Source: Streptomyces wedmorensis
Lineage (GTDB): Bacteria > Actinomycetota > Actinomycetes > Streptomycetales > Streptomycetaceae
Direction of reading: 5' to 3'
Assembly (NCBI RefSeq): GCF_000716445.1
Contig: NZ_JNWK01000023.1
Span: forward strand, 1-64,000
Length of the DNA stretch: 64,000 nucleotides
A model generated the notes under the pieces. The model worked only from the letters and a program-made list of their open reading frames with translations. It searched no databases and was not told the origin of the DNA. A program made the translations under genes and the position numbers. Shown piece by piece: positions 7,790 through 17,296 of this stretch. How positions within the stretch are numbered: the stretch's first letter is position 1; each line of letters starts with the position of its first letter.

Positions 7790-10700
7790 CCCTGCTGGAC
7801 GCCCCGGCGCAGGTTGCTCAACCTGCCCCGTACGTCCTCGGGAGCGCGGGAGACCTGGGGGCCGCCCTGCGGCGTCTGCTCCGCCGTGCCCTCGACCAGG
7901 TTGGCCTTCGGGACCCGTCGGGGAAGACCGGACGAGGTGACCCCGCCCGCCTTCGGGTCCTTGAGCTTCCCGGCCCGCTGCCAGCGCTCGTCGTTGGTCG
8001 AGCGCCATTCGTCGGAACCGTCGGCTTCGTTCTGCTGTTCCGGCTGCACGGGCTTCGGCTGCTGCGGCGCCTGCTGCGGCACCGGCCGGCCCTGCGGGGC
8101 GACGCTGCCGCGGCGCGGCAGACCGGCGTCGGTCAGCGCGTGGCCGGCATCCGGGACGGGCGTGGGGGCCGGGCCCGGACGGTCGAAGCCTACGCGTTCG
8201 CGGGCCTGTTCGGGAGCGCTCGGAGCAGATTCCGATTCCGCTCCGTACTCCTGGCCGTAGCCGCTCTGGTAAGCGCTCTGATCCGGCCACTCTGCCTGGT
8301 GAGACTGCGGATCGAACGTGTTGCCGTACTGCTGGTGTTCGGTTCCCGGTGTCTCGTACGAAGCTTCCGCATAGGCCTGCTGCGGGTACGCCTCGTAACC
8401 CTGCTGCGGGTACTCGTAGCCGTCCTGCTGCGGGTAGCCGGCCGCGTACTCCTGGCCGTACTCCTGCGCCTGCTGCGGCTGCCCGTAGTCCTGCGCCTGG
8501 TACTGCTCCGCCGGGTACTCCTGCACCGGCTGCGGCGCGTACTCCTGGCCGTACTCCTGGGGCTGCTGCGCGTACTCCTCGGCCTGCTCGGCCTCGTCGC
8601 CGAACAGCGGCCGGTCGCCGGCCTGCGCCTGGGCGCCCAGGGCGGCACGACGCTCCTCGCGGTTCAGCGAGCGGTTGACCGGGTCGAGCTGGAGCTCCTC
8701 CTCGGCCGGCTGCTCGTAGCGCGAGTCGTCGAAGCCGAGGTCGGCGGCGGTCAGCATCTGCTGCTGCGGAGCGGCCTCGAAGGCGTTCTGCTGCTGCCGC
8801 GGAATGATCTGCGAGACGGTGAAGTCGTCCTGGAGCGGCTGCTCGCCGCCACCGCCGTGGGTGATGGCGTCCGGCAGCATGACGAGCGAGGTCGTCCCGG
8901 CCTGCTCGCCCGAGGGACGGAGCTGGACCCGGATGCCGTGCCGGTCGGCCAGCCGGCCGACCACGAAGAGGCCCATGCGCTGCGAGACGGCCGCGTCCAC
9001 GGTCGGCGGGTTGGCCAGCTTGTGGTTGATGTCCGCGAAGTCCTCGGCGGTGAGGCCGATGCCCTTGTCGTGGATCTCGACCATCACACGGCCGTCGGGG
9101 AGACGGGTCGCGGTGACGCGGACCTTGGTCTGCGGGGAGGAGAACGTGGTGGCGTTCTCCAGGAGCTCGGCGAGCAGGTGCACGAGGTCGGTCACGGCCT
9201 GGCCGTGGATCTCGGCGTCCGGGACACCGGCCAGCTCGATGCGCTCGTACTGCTCCACCTCGGAGGAGGCGGCGCGCATGACGTCGACCAGCGGGACCGG
9301 CTGGTCCCAGCGGCGGCCCGGCTCCTCGCCGGCGAGGACGAGGAGGTTCTCGCCGTTGCGGCGCATACGGGTGGCCAGGTGGTCCAGCTTGAAGAGGTTC
9401 TCCAGCTGGTCCGGGTCGGCCTCGTTGTTCTCCAGGTCGGTGATGAGGGTCAGCTGGCCCTCGATCAGCGACTGGTTGCGGCGCGAGAGGTTCGTGAAGA
9501 TCGCGTTGACGTTGCCCCGGAGCATGGCCTGCTCGGCGGCGAGCCGGACGGCCTCGCGGTGGACCTGGTCGAAGGCGCGGGCGACCTCGCCGATCTCGTC
9601 CTGCGTGTCGATCGGGATCGGCTGCACCCGGGTGTCGACCCGGCCGGGCTCGGTACGGGAGAGCTGGTCGACCAGCATCGGCAGGCGCTGCTCGGCGATG
9701 CCGAAGGCGGCGGTCCGCAGCTGCTGCATCGAGCGGCTCATCTGGCGGGCCATCATGCCGGCCAGGATGAAGGCGGCGAGCAGGGCGACGACGACGATGC
9801 CGCCGTTGACCCAGGCGTCCGTCTTGGACTCGTCGGAGATCCGCACGGCCTCGGCCACGGCCTTGTCGACGAGGGCCTTCTCGACCTCGGTGTAGCCCTC
9901 GAACTTGGCGGTGGCGACGGCCATCCAGGTCTCGGCCGTGATGCCCTTGGACTTCAGGGCGGCCAGGCCGTCCGGGTCCTTGGCGGTGCCGATGGCGGAG
10001 GCCACGCCCGAGTAGACGGAGCCGTCCTTGCCCTTCGGCAGCTCGACGCCGGCGGCCTGCATCTGCTTCGCGCCGTCGGCGGCCTTGCCCGCCATGACCT
10101 TCTTCAGCAGCTCGACGTCCTCGGGCATGCCGCCGGAGCTGAACTCGCCGAGGGCGATCTGCTCCAGGTAGTTGTACGAGTTGAACGCCACGGACTGCTG
10201 GGCGAAGACCGTCTCCTGGCGGCTGGGCCGGACCAGGAGCTGGGTGCCGATGGAGCGCTGGAGGGACTCGGCGCCCTTGGCCAGCTGGACCGCGTAGACG
10301 CTGCGGCCGTAGCTGGTGACGTTGCCGGTGCCCAGTCCGAGCTCGTTGGAGAACTCGGTGAGGTAGTGCTGGACCGAGGTGTACCCGAGCTGGGTGTTCA
10401 CCGGGTCGAGGGAGCGCGTGTACGCGGCCTTGCGGAGCGCGTCGAGCTTGGGCTCCTCGTCCTTGAACAGGCGCAGACGGCGCTCCAGGCCCTGCCCCGA
10501 GGGGAGGTTCTTGGCGGCCTCGTCGAACTTGGCGCGGGCGGCGTCGGTGGCGGCGTACGCCTGCGTCACCTCGTCGCTCTTGCGGTCCTCGGCCGACTTC
10601 GCGGCGAGCAGGGGAGCGGCGGTCAGGTCCCGCTCGTTGAGCAGGGCGGTGCTGTACTCCGAGGCGGCGCGCACGATGAGCGCCGTCTTCTCGGCGTCCT

Positions 10701-10962
10701 GCGCCTCCTGCCAGGTGTCGATGGACCCCTTGACCTGGAAGCCGCCCATGACGAGGCCGACGAGCACGGGTATGAGGAGGATCGCGTTCAGCCTGGTCGG
10801 CACCCGCCAGTTGCGGGGCGAGAGCTTGCTGGTGCTGCCCGTGGCGGCCGCGGTGGGCGGCGGCGTCACGGGCACGTCCGCGGGCGACATCGCCGCACGC
10901 GACGGCGGGGTGAAGTTGCCCCGCGCCTCCTGCTCCGCGGAGCTTTCCTTGCTGCGCCTCAC
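7790..10962 (-). CDS. cvnA: CvnA, membrane sensor kinase-like protein of a conservon (stop codon missing in this sequence)
   Basis: About 1057 codons before the junction. The start is GTG at 10962 (MRRSKESSAEQEARGNF), with gagagg upstream. Domains: cytoplasmic N-tail; membrane helix at about 59-77; extracellular nitrate/nitrite-sensing-type helical domain at about 80-380; second membrane helix at about 385-405; HAMP linker with coiled coil; histidine-kinase ATPase domain with N-box LLAELLENAT (near 600) and EIHDKGIGL (near 628); then a low-complexity tail rich in Gln, Tyr, Glu and Pro. CvnA proteins resemble histidine kinases but work with CvnB-D rather than a normal response regulator. By position this looks like cvn2 of S. 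coelicolor (from memory). Sequence after GRLSNLRRGVQQG, including the stop, is lost. Confidence 0.92.
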
Positions 10963-11313
10963 TCGACCAACAACCTCTCGGCGTCGGCACCTACGTTGTG
11001 CCGGTGTTTCGTTCAGGGCCGTACTACTCGGGAGTTCATGAATTGCAGCACGTGAAGGGGGTCCCTTCCAAACAGTGGGACAGACCCTCTTCTCGTGATC
11101 CGGACCGCACGTAAAACGGGCATAAAGAGCGAGCCCCGCCAAATGGCGGGGCTCAGGTGAGCGCAGTGACACCGATCGGATGCGTCGGGTGTCCGGGGCG
11201 CCCCAATTCTCTGTCGAAACGTTATGAACGGGAGGGCGGTCGTGTCGAAGGACACAGACGGCCGCCGGCAGGGGCATATGACAGGTGCCCCGGCCGGTCC
11301 CCGCTCCGTCGTC
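10963..11313 (-). other. Intergenic region between the two conservons
   Basis: 351 bp. It holds the terminator of the upstream cvn operon (11131-11154) and must hold the promoter of the downstream one, since cvnA starts at 10962. A small hairpin, cggcac-N7-gtgccg (10985-11003), lies 23-41 nt before the cvnA start codon, in its leader. I see no clear -35/-10 pair and no additional gene. Confidence 0.5.
11131..11154 (-). terminator. Terminator of the upstream cvn operon
   Basis: 11-bp perfect stem gagccccgcca / tggcggggctc with a 2-nt AA loop (4-nt if the A-T closing pair opens). On the minus strand it is followed by gctctttatg. It lies 160 bp beyond the cvnD stop. Confidence 0.75.
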
Positions 11314-11746
11314 CTACTTGAGCCGCGCCATGAGGGCGTGCTCGACGAGCGTGATGAGCGCGCTCTTGGCGTCCGCGCGGTGGCGGGCGTCGGTGGTGAT
11401 GATCGGGGTGTCGGGGCCGATCGGCCGCTGTTCTCGAAGTAGTCGACCGCCGGGAAGCAGTCGGCGAGACGGCGGGTGTCGACGAGGACGACGGCGCCGA
11501 TGGCACCGCGGACCAGGTCGTCCCACATGTCCGGGCGTACCGAAGAGGTACAGGATCAGATCCTGGTCCAGCGTGATGCGGCCGAAGTCCATCGCCACCG
11601 TGGTGGTCGTCTTCCCACCGGTGTGCGTGAGGTCGTCGATGCCCGCCGAGGCGGACGTCATCACGGCTTCGGTACGCAGCGGGTTGATCTCCGAGACGGC
11701 GCCGACGAACGTGGTCTTGCCCACGCCGAAGCCACCCGCCACCACG
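11314..11746 (-). CDS. cvnD: CvnD, Ras-like small GTPase, second conservon (reading frame broken twice and 5' end missing in this sequence)
   Basis: Paralogue of the gene at 6328-6806 with the same three readable blocks. 11746-11529 gives GGFGVGKTTF to ILYLFGTPG. 11528-11423, in another frame, gives MWDDLVRGAIGAVVLVDTRR to YFENS. 11422-11314 gives IGPDTPIITTDARHR to the stop TAG. More of the centre is missing than in the other copy: everything from ENSG to IGPD, including the ALNGFDG motif. The breaks fall at exactly the same repeat edges. It is very unlikely that two paralogues decayed independently at the same bases, so the genomic gene is probably intact. Confidence 0.85.
11324..11422. repeat. 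99-bp exact repeat, copy a2
   Basis: Partner of 6338-6436. A cvnD frame break lies at its right end (11422/11423). Confidence 0.97.
11430..11528. repeat. 99-bp exact repeat, copy b2
   Basis: Partner of 6501-6599. A cvnD frame break lies at its right end (11528/11529). Only 7 bp separate it from copy a2, against 64 bp between a1 and b1. Confidence 0.97.
11648..11746. repeat. 99-bp exact repeat, copy c2
   Basis: Partner of 6708-6806. The missing cvnC tail and cvnD start lie at its right end. Confidence 0.97.
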
Positions 11747-12055
11747 GCCGGCCTCCGCCAGGTCGGCGACGAGGATCCTCGCGACGCCGAGCGGCATCGA
11801 GAGGAGGGCCGACACCTCGGCGACCGACTTGACCTCGCGGCACAGGTGGCAGATCCGCTGGTGCTCGGGCAGCAGCGTGGCGAGGTGTGCCGGGTCGGCC
11901 GTGGTGCTGACCAGCGCCTCGATGGCGAGCTGGTAGCGCGGCCGGGTCCGGCCGCCGGTCATCGCGTAAGGACGCACCAGCGGCTGGTCGCCCTCATGTC
12001 CGTACTCGTCGACTGAGGCGCCGTACGGATCGTGAGAGGCGGGGGGCGGGGTCAT
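11747..12055 (-). CDS. cvnC: CvnC, DUF742 protein, second conservon (C-terminus missing in this sequence)
   Basis: About 103 codons before the break. ATG at 12055 with an excellent GGAGGA 5 nt upstream. It has a short N-tail (about 27 residues, against about 80 in the other copy), then the DUF742 core VRPYAMTGGRTRPRYQLAIE, LPEHQRICHLCREV and ALLSMPLGVARILVADLAEA. The frame then jumps into cvnD P-loop sequence at 11746/11747, so even LVAIHQPGG, kept in the other copy, is gone. Role as for the other CvnC: adaptor between CvnA/B and the GTPase. Confidence 0.87.
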
Positions 12056-12143
12056 GAATCCTCCGGGCGTGACAGCAAACTCTCTGCCGTCTGATGGGGC
12101 CGGTGGGGGGCCGGGTGGGGCGGCCGGACGGTGAACGGTGACG

Positions 12144-12169
12144 GGGCGGTACGGAGGGGCGTACCGCCC
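12144..12169 (-). other. Intercistronic hairpin between cvnB and cvnC (upstream operon)
   Basis: 10-bp perfect stem gggcggtacg / cgtaccgccc with a 6-nt loop in the 157-bp cvnB-cvnC gap. It is a different sequence from the hairpin at 7335-7364 but in the equivalent position of the paralogous operon. Confidence 0.6.
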
Positions 12170-12212
12170 TGTCGGTCAGTCGTTTCGGATTGGCTGTCCG
12201 GTGCAGGACCGG

Positions 12213-12618
12213 CTAGTGGAGCAGGCTGCCCTGGAGCTCCGCACGGAGATCCGGGGTGAGCACGCTGCCGGCCCGGTCGACCAGCAGCGCCATCTCGTAG
12301 CCCACGAGGCCGATGTCGCACTCGGGGTGGGCGAGTACGGCCAGCGAGGAACCGTCGGAGACCGACATGAGGAAGAGGAAGCCGCGCTCCATCTCCACCA
12401 CCGTCTGGGCGACGGGTCCGCCCTCGAAGATCCGGGACGCGCCCGCGGTCAGCGAGGTCAGTCCGGATGCGACCGCCGCCAGCTGGTCGGCGCGGTCGCG
12501 GGGGAATCCTTCGGACATGGCCAGCAGGAGTCCGTCGGCGGAGACCACCACCGTGTGCGACACCCCGGGGGTGTTGTCCACGAAGTTGGTGATCAACCAG
12601 TTCAGATTCTGCGCCGCC
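12213..12618 (-). CDS. cvnB: CvnB, roadblock/LC7 protein, second conservon (5' end missing in this sequence)
   Basis: About 135 residues from AAQNLNWLITNFVDNTPGV to ...LRAELQGSLLH and TAG at 12213. Nearly identical to the CvnB at 7384-7789, with changes such as GPVAQTVVEM for GAVNQTVVEM. Its start codon is missing at the 99-bp repeat edge 12618/12619, and upstream sequence joins in a different frame from cvnA. It is predicted to regulate the CvnD GTPase as a dimer. Confidence 0.9.
12520..12618. repeat. 99-bp exact repeat, copy d2
   Basis: Partner of 7691-7789. The cvnA/cvnB junction lies at its right end (12618/12619). Confidence 0.97.
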
Positions 12619-15600
12619 TCAGCCGGCCGCGGACGTCGTCGGGTGCACGCGAGACCTGAGGGCCGGCCGTGTGGGCCTGCTCCTGCGCGGTCCCGGGTAC
12701 GAGGTTGGCCTTCGGCACGCGCCGGGGAAGACCGGAGGTGGTGACGCCGCCGGCCGCGGGCTTGCGCACCCGCTCGGCCTGGCGCACCAGCTCGTCGTTG
12801 GGCGAGGTCCGCCATGCGGCCGCGCCGTTCTGCCGGCCGCCGTCGGCGGGCGCCGGGGCGGACGGCTGGGCGACGACCGGGGTCTGCGTCGTCTGCGCCA
12901 CGTCCGCCGGCGCCTGCTGCTGGGCCTGCTGGGCCTGGTCCTGGTGGAACCAGTTGGTCTCCAGCGTGTCGTACAGCGGGGTACGACCGTCACCGGTACC
13001 GGCCGGCGGCAGTGCCTCCGGACGGCGCGGCTGCTGGAGCGCCGGCTGCTGCGGCCCGGACTCGCCGCCGGTCCGCTGCCGCGGAGCCGGGGCCTGCGCC
13101 TGCGCCTGCTGCGGAGCCTGCTGGGCCTGCGGTACGAAGGGCTGCCGGCCGAACTGCTGCTGCTGGCCGCCCTGGTACCCCTGCGGAGCCTGCCGGCCCT
13201 GCTGCGGGGCCTGCTGCGGAGCCGTCTGCGGGGCGCCGAAGTCCGGGCGCGGGAACTGGCCGGTGGAGCCGGGACCCTGCGGCGCGTCGAAGTCCGGGCG
13301 CGGGAACTGGCCGGTGGAGCCGGGACCCTGCGGGGCGCCGAAGTCCGGGCGCGGGAACTGCGCCGTCGACGCCGGGTCCTGGACACCGCCCTGGTACCCC
13401 TGCGGCGCCGGACGGCCCTGGAGGGGACGACCCTGCTGCGGAGCCGCCTGCGGGGCGCCGAAGTCGGGGGCCGGGAACTGGCCGGTGGAGCCGGGACCCT
13501 GCGGAGCGCCGAACAGGCCGGCCGCCTCCGGGTCCTCGTGGCCGCGCGGGGCGTCCAGCGGGGACATCTCCTGCTGCGGGCGGCGCACCGGCTGCTGCGC
13601 CGGGTCGTTGCCCCAGCTCGCGGCCTGCGGGCGCTGCGGCTGCGGGTTGCCACCCGGCAGCTCGGCGCGCGGGAAGTCGTAGCCGCCGGGCTGGTCGCCC
13701 TGCGGGGTCTGACCCTGCGGGGCGTGCTGCGGCGCGCCGGGGCCGGCCGGTCGGCCGGTCTGGCCGCCGCCCTGGTTGCCCTGGTTGCCCTGGTTGCCCC
13801 ACACGTCCGTACGGGACGGGATGGCGCTGGCCGCGCCGCCGATGAGACCGCCGCCACCGGGGCCCGGGCGCAGCGCGTCCGGGTTCTGCGGGGCCTGCGG
13901 CGTCTGCGGCAGCTGACCGGTCTGGTCGAACTGCGCGTTCTGCGGCTGCGGGGTGCGCGACTGCGGGGCGCCCTGCGGAGCACCGTCACGGGCGGGCAGC
14001 GCGGCCCGGGGACCGCTCGTGCCGACCTGACCGCGCGCGGCACCGGCACCGACCCGTCCGGCCGCCGCCGACGGGGCGCCGCCCGGACGTCCACCGCCGG
14101 GGCCACCGGTCGCGCCGGGACCGCCGGGGAGCCGGCCGCCGGGGGCGGAGGCACCCTGCGGCATCGCGCCCTGGCCGCCCGCGCCCGGCTTGGGCATCGG
14201 CTTCTTGCCGCCCTGGGCGACGTCGACCGGGAGCATGACGAGCGCGGTGGTGCCGCCCGAGTCCGAGGGGCGCAGCTGGATGCGGATGCCGTGTCGCAGG
14301 GACAGGCGGCCGACCACGAAGAGACCCATGCGGCGGGAGACCGAGACGTCCACGGTGGGCGGCGAGGCGAGCCGCTCGTTGATCGCGGCGAGGTCCTCGG
14401 GGGAGAGGCCGATGCCGGTGTCGTGGATCTCGACGAGCACGCGGCCGTCGGGCAGCGCGTGACCGGTGACCCGGACCTTCGTCTGCGGCGAGGAGAACGA
14501 GGTGGCGTTCTCGAGCAGCTCGGCGAGGAGGTGCACGAGGTCGTTGACGACCCGGCCGGCGACCTCGGTCGCCGGGACCGCGGCCAGTTCGATGCGCTCG
14601 TACTGCTCCACCTCGGAGGCGGCGGCACGGAGGACGTCGACCAGCGGGACCGGGCGGGTCCACCGGCGGCCCGGCTCCTCGCCGGCGAGGACGAGGAGGT
14701 TCTCGCCGTTCCGGCGCATACGGGTCGCGAGGTGGTCGAGCTTGAAGAGCGAGGAGAGCTGGTCCGGGTCGGCCTCGCGCGACTCCAGTTCGGAGATGAG
14801 CGACAGCTGACGCTGGATGAGGCCCTGGGAACGGCGCGAGAGGTTGGTGAACATCGCGTTGACGTTGCCCCGGAGGAGGGCCTGCTCGGCGGCGAGGCGG
14901 ACGGCCTCGCGGTGCACGTCGTCGAAGGCCGCGGCCACCTGGCCGATCTCGTCCCGGGAGTGCACACCGACGGACTCGACGGAGGTGTCGACGTCCTGCG
15001 GGTCGGACTCGGAGAGCTGCTTGACGAGCTCGGGCAGACGGTCCTGGGCGACCTTGGTCGCGGTGTCCTGGAGGCGGCGCAGCGAGCGGATCATGGACCG
15101 GGCCACGACGAAGGCGCCGATGAGCGAGACGCCGAGGACGAGCAGGATCAGCGCACCGTTGATGATGGCCTCGCGCTGCGACTCCTGGCGCAGCTCACGG
15201 GCCATCGTCTCCATGTCGCCGAGGAGGCCGTCCTCGATGACGTTCATGGCGTTGATCTTGATGCCGTACTCGTCGGTGAAGTTCAGGTGACCGCGGCGGG
15301 TGCCGCCCGGCATGGCGTCGTCCGCGTTCAGCACGCGCTCGGCGTACTTGTCGGCGGCGACGATCGACGGGTTGGCACCGGTCAGGGACGCGGTCCGCTC
15401 GGCGGCGTCGCCACCGGTCGACTCGTAGATCGCCTGGAACGACTTGAACTCGACGCCCTCACTGTTGAGCGCGGCGTCGGCGTACAGGCGGTCACCCTGC
15501 TGGATGCGGCCCGGGGTCTTGTCGTTCGGCGGGAGCGCGGCGGCGATGATCGCCTGCTGGATGGAGGCGTACTCCTTGGCGGACGAGAACGCGGCGAGCG

Positions 15601-16405
15601 CGCGGGTCCGCTTGATCATCTCCGGGTTGCTGGTCGCCTGCGCCATGTCCTGGGACAGGCTGAGCAGCGAGCGGATGAGACGGCTGTACGCCTCGACCGT
15701 CACCGAGTGGGCGACGCCCTTCTCGTAGGCGTTGCCGCGGATGGTGTTGAGCTGGATGACCTGGGAGGCGATCTGGCTGACGTTCTGGCGGATGCTCCGC
15801 AGCGCCTCGTCGCCCTCGGTGGTCGGGATGTCCTCGGTGGCGTCGAGGAAGGCCTTGTACTCGCGGTCCGTCTTCCGGCGCGGGTTGGCGACCTGGTAGT
15901 CGCTGACCGGGCGGCCGTTGGCCAGCGGACCGGCGGACAGGTCGCGCTCGGACTGCAGCGCCTGCGCGAGGTCGGTCGCCTCACGGGTCAGCTTGGTGAG
16001 CAGCTGCATGTGGTCGAGCTGCTCCATGTCCTGGAGCGACTCGCTGATACGGATGCCGCCCAGGGTGGTCGCCGCCACCACGGGAAGGGTGAGGAGGGCG
16101 ACGAGGCGCGTGGAGATGCGCCAGTTGCGCAGCGCTATTCGCGGGCCGACCTCGTTCTCGGAACGGGGCTTGGCGGGGGCGGCCGCCGGTTCGGCGGGCG
16201 CGGCCTTGCCGCTCGTCCTGCCGCCCGCGCGCCTGCCGCCGCCGTCGCCGGCCTCGCCGGCCGGGCCCTGACCCTGGTTCGGGGTGTGCGGGGCCGAGGG
16301 ACCGCGGTCGGTCCCGGCGCGCGGTTCCTGCTCCGCCTGAGCTTCCGCTCGGCTCTGGCGGGCCTGGGGAGACCCCGAGCCATCCCTCTTGAAACGTCCC
16401 TGCAC
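12619..16405 (-). CDS. cvnA: CvnA, membrane sensor kinase-like protein, first conservon (C-terminus missing in this sequence)
   Basis: About 1262 codons before the junction. GTG start at 16405 (MQGRFKRDG), overlapping the stop of a possible short upstream frame (TAGTG). Layout: charged and Pro-rich N-tail to about 95; membrane helix at about 100-118; nitrate/nitrite-sensing-type periplasmic helices; membrane helix at about 412-435; HAMP; kinase-like ATPase domain with LLAELLENAT and EIHDTGIGL; then a roughly 500-residue Pro/Gln/Gly-rich tail holding 17-residue repeats. It ends at DDVRGRL and shifts frame at 12618/12619, so the last residues and stop are lost. By position next to the FAH gene and gltX it corresponds to cvnA1 of S. 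coelicolor (from memory). Confidence 0.92.
13237..13389 (-). repeat. Tandem 51-bp (17-residue) repeats in the CvnA tail
   Basis: Units start at 13237, 13288 and 13339, exactly 51 bp apart. They encode GPGSTGQFPRPDFGAPQ-type peptides; the third is partly diverged (DPASTAQFPRPDF). A fourth, looser copy is at about 13460-13510. In-frame repeats of this kind can change number without breaking the gene. Confidence 0.85.
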
Positions 16406-16973
16406 TAGCGTCGCAACCTTTTGACCAGGCGTCCTTCCGGGTGAACGGAGCGGACGGTGTCGGCGTCGTCGGGGTACGTGGCGTACCCCAGGTGGTCATC
16501 GGTGACCGGCGCAGTTCCCCCTTCCCCGCCACTCGGCCGGCGCTGTTGCGCCTCCTCTGCGCGCCGGCTTGTGAACCCGCGGCGGTGCGTGGAATTCCAG
16601 CACAGTGCCGGATCTCCAACAAGGGCCGCGTGTCGCACTGTGAGGGGAATGACAACCTGTGCACGAAGTGTCACCCCATGTAGAAGATGATCACGGAGGA
16701 TTCGGACTTTTGCCCTCGAATGGTTTGCGGTGTTCGTGTGTCCCAGTCGGCATGATCAGGAGCGGAATAGAGCATTCAGTGGCGGAATGTCCCTTTCCGT
16801 AGTGACCGGCAACAGTCCGTAATGCCTGGAATGTGCGTCAACGGGTGAGCAAACTCACACGCGAATCGATGTCTCAGCCATGCATTCGAAGGGAATCGCA
16901 TGTTTAGCCTGACGCTTTACACCCCTTCGCGCCCGCACGGGCGCCCGTCCCGGAACAAGGGCTGATCACCGCG
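16406..16973. other. Divergent intergenic region upstream of cvnA
   Basis: 568 bp, clearly less GC-rich than its surroundings from about 16610 to 16910, as expected for regulatory DNA. It holds an 8-bp hairpin ggggtacg-tgg-cgtacccc at 16471-16489 (leader of cvnA on the minus strand) and a small gtgag-caaa-ctcac hairpin at 16845-16858. It should carry the cvn promoter and that of the small gene at 16974. I see no confident -35/-10 and no good gene. Confidence 0.5.
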
Positions 16974-17177
16974 ATGAACACGACGACGCTCCGCACCACG
17001 GCCAACCCGCGCCGCTCCACCCTCGCCCACCTCGCGGACGCCGCACAGCTCGGCCGGGGCGCCCAGCCGGAGTACGCGGCGGAACTGCCGGGCAACACGG
17101 CCAACCCGCGCCGCACCGTCCTGATGCAGGCCCCGGCCCCCTACGAGCCGCAGCCGTACGCCAGCGCCTCCCGCTGA
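16974..17177 (+). CDS. 67-aa small protein with a duplicated TANPRR motif
   Basis: I do not recognise the family. The ATG at 16974 has aaggg about 13 nt upstream, a long spacing. The peptide contains TANPRRSTL (residues 9-17) and TANPRRTVL (42-50), exactly 33 residues apart. The matching DNA (16997-17015 and 17096-17114) is a 19-bp identical direct repeat. Between them lies a small Ala/Gln/Gly-rich linker; the C-terminus is Pro/Tyr-rich. There is no signal peptide, membrane helix or Cys. Third codon positions are strongly G/C, which supports coding. The short length and repeated motif allow a peptide precursor or a small regulator, but no modifying enzyme is adjacent. The gene downstream is the FAH-family enzyme, 119 bp away. 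Confidence 0.65.
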   Translation: MNTTTLRTTANPRRSTLAHLADAAQLGRGAQPEYAAELPGNTANPRRTVLMQAPAPYEPQPYASASR

Positions 17178-17296
17178 CCCGACCGGCCCCCGCCCGCCTC
17201 ATCCGCCCCGGTGATATCGCCGGTCGGCCGCCCCCGCGCCGCGTTAGCCTGGAGCGTCAGACTCCAGCCAGTACCAAGTGAGGGGCGACAGCACTC

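Noticed and set aside
7384..10962. A natural CvnA-CvnB fusion protein (continuous frame through 7789/7790).
   Set aside because: The joint is the edge of a 99-bp exact repeat, and the paralogous operon is broken at the identical base but out of frame. CvnB also lacks its normal first residues. An assembly deletion explains both.
6328..11746. cvnD decay into two pseudogenes by independent frameshifts.
   Set aside because: Both copies are interrupted at the same positions relative to the repeats, while the remaining codons are perfectly conserved. That does not fit random decay.
7279..16408. Very long plus-strand frames across both cvnA genes (7279-11055 and 12671-16408).
   Set aside because: They are antisense to recognisable CvnA domains and have Arg/Leu/Gly-biased composition without any family motif.
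16441..16683. Small plus-strand gene in the cvnA upstream region.
   Set aside because: Mixed third-position usage, no ribosome binding site and no recognisable protein; the region looks regulatory.
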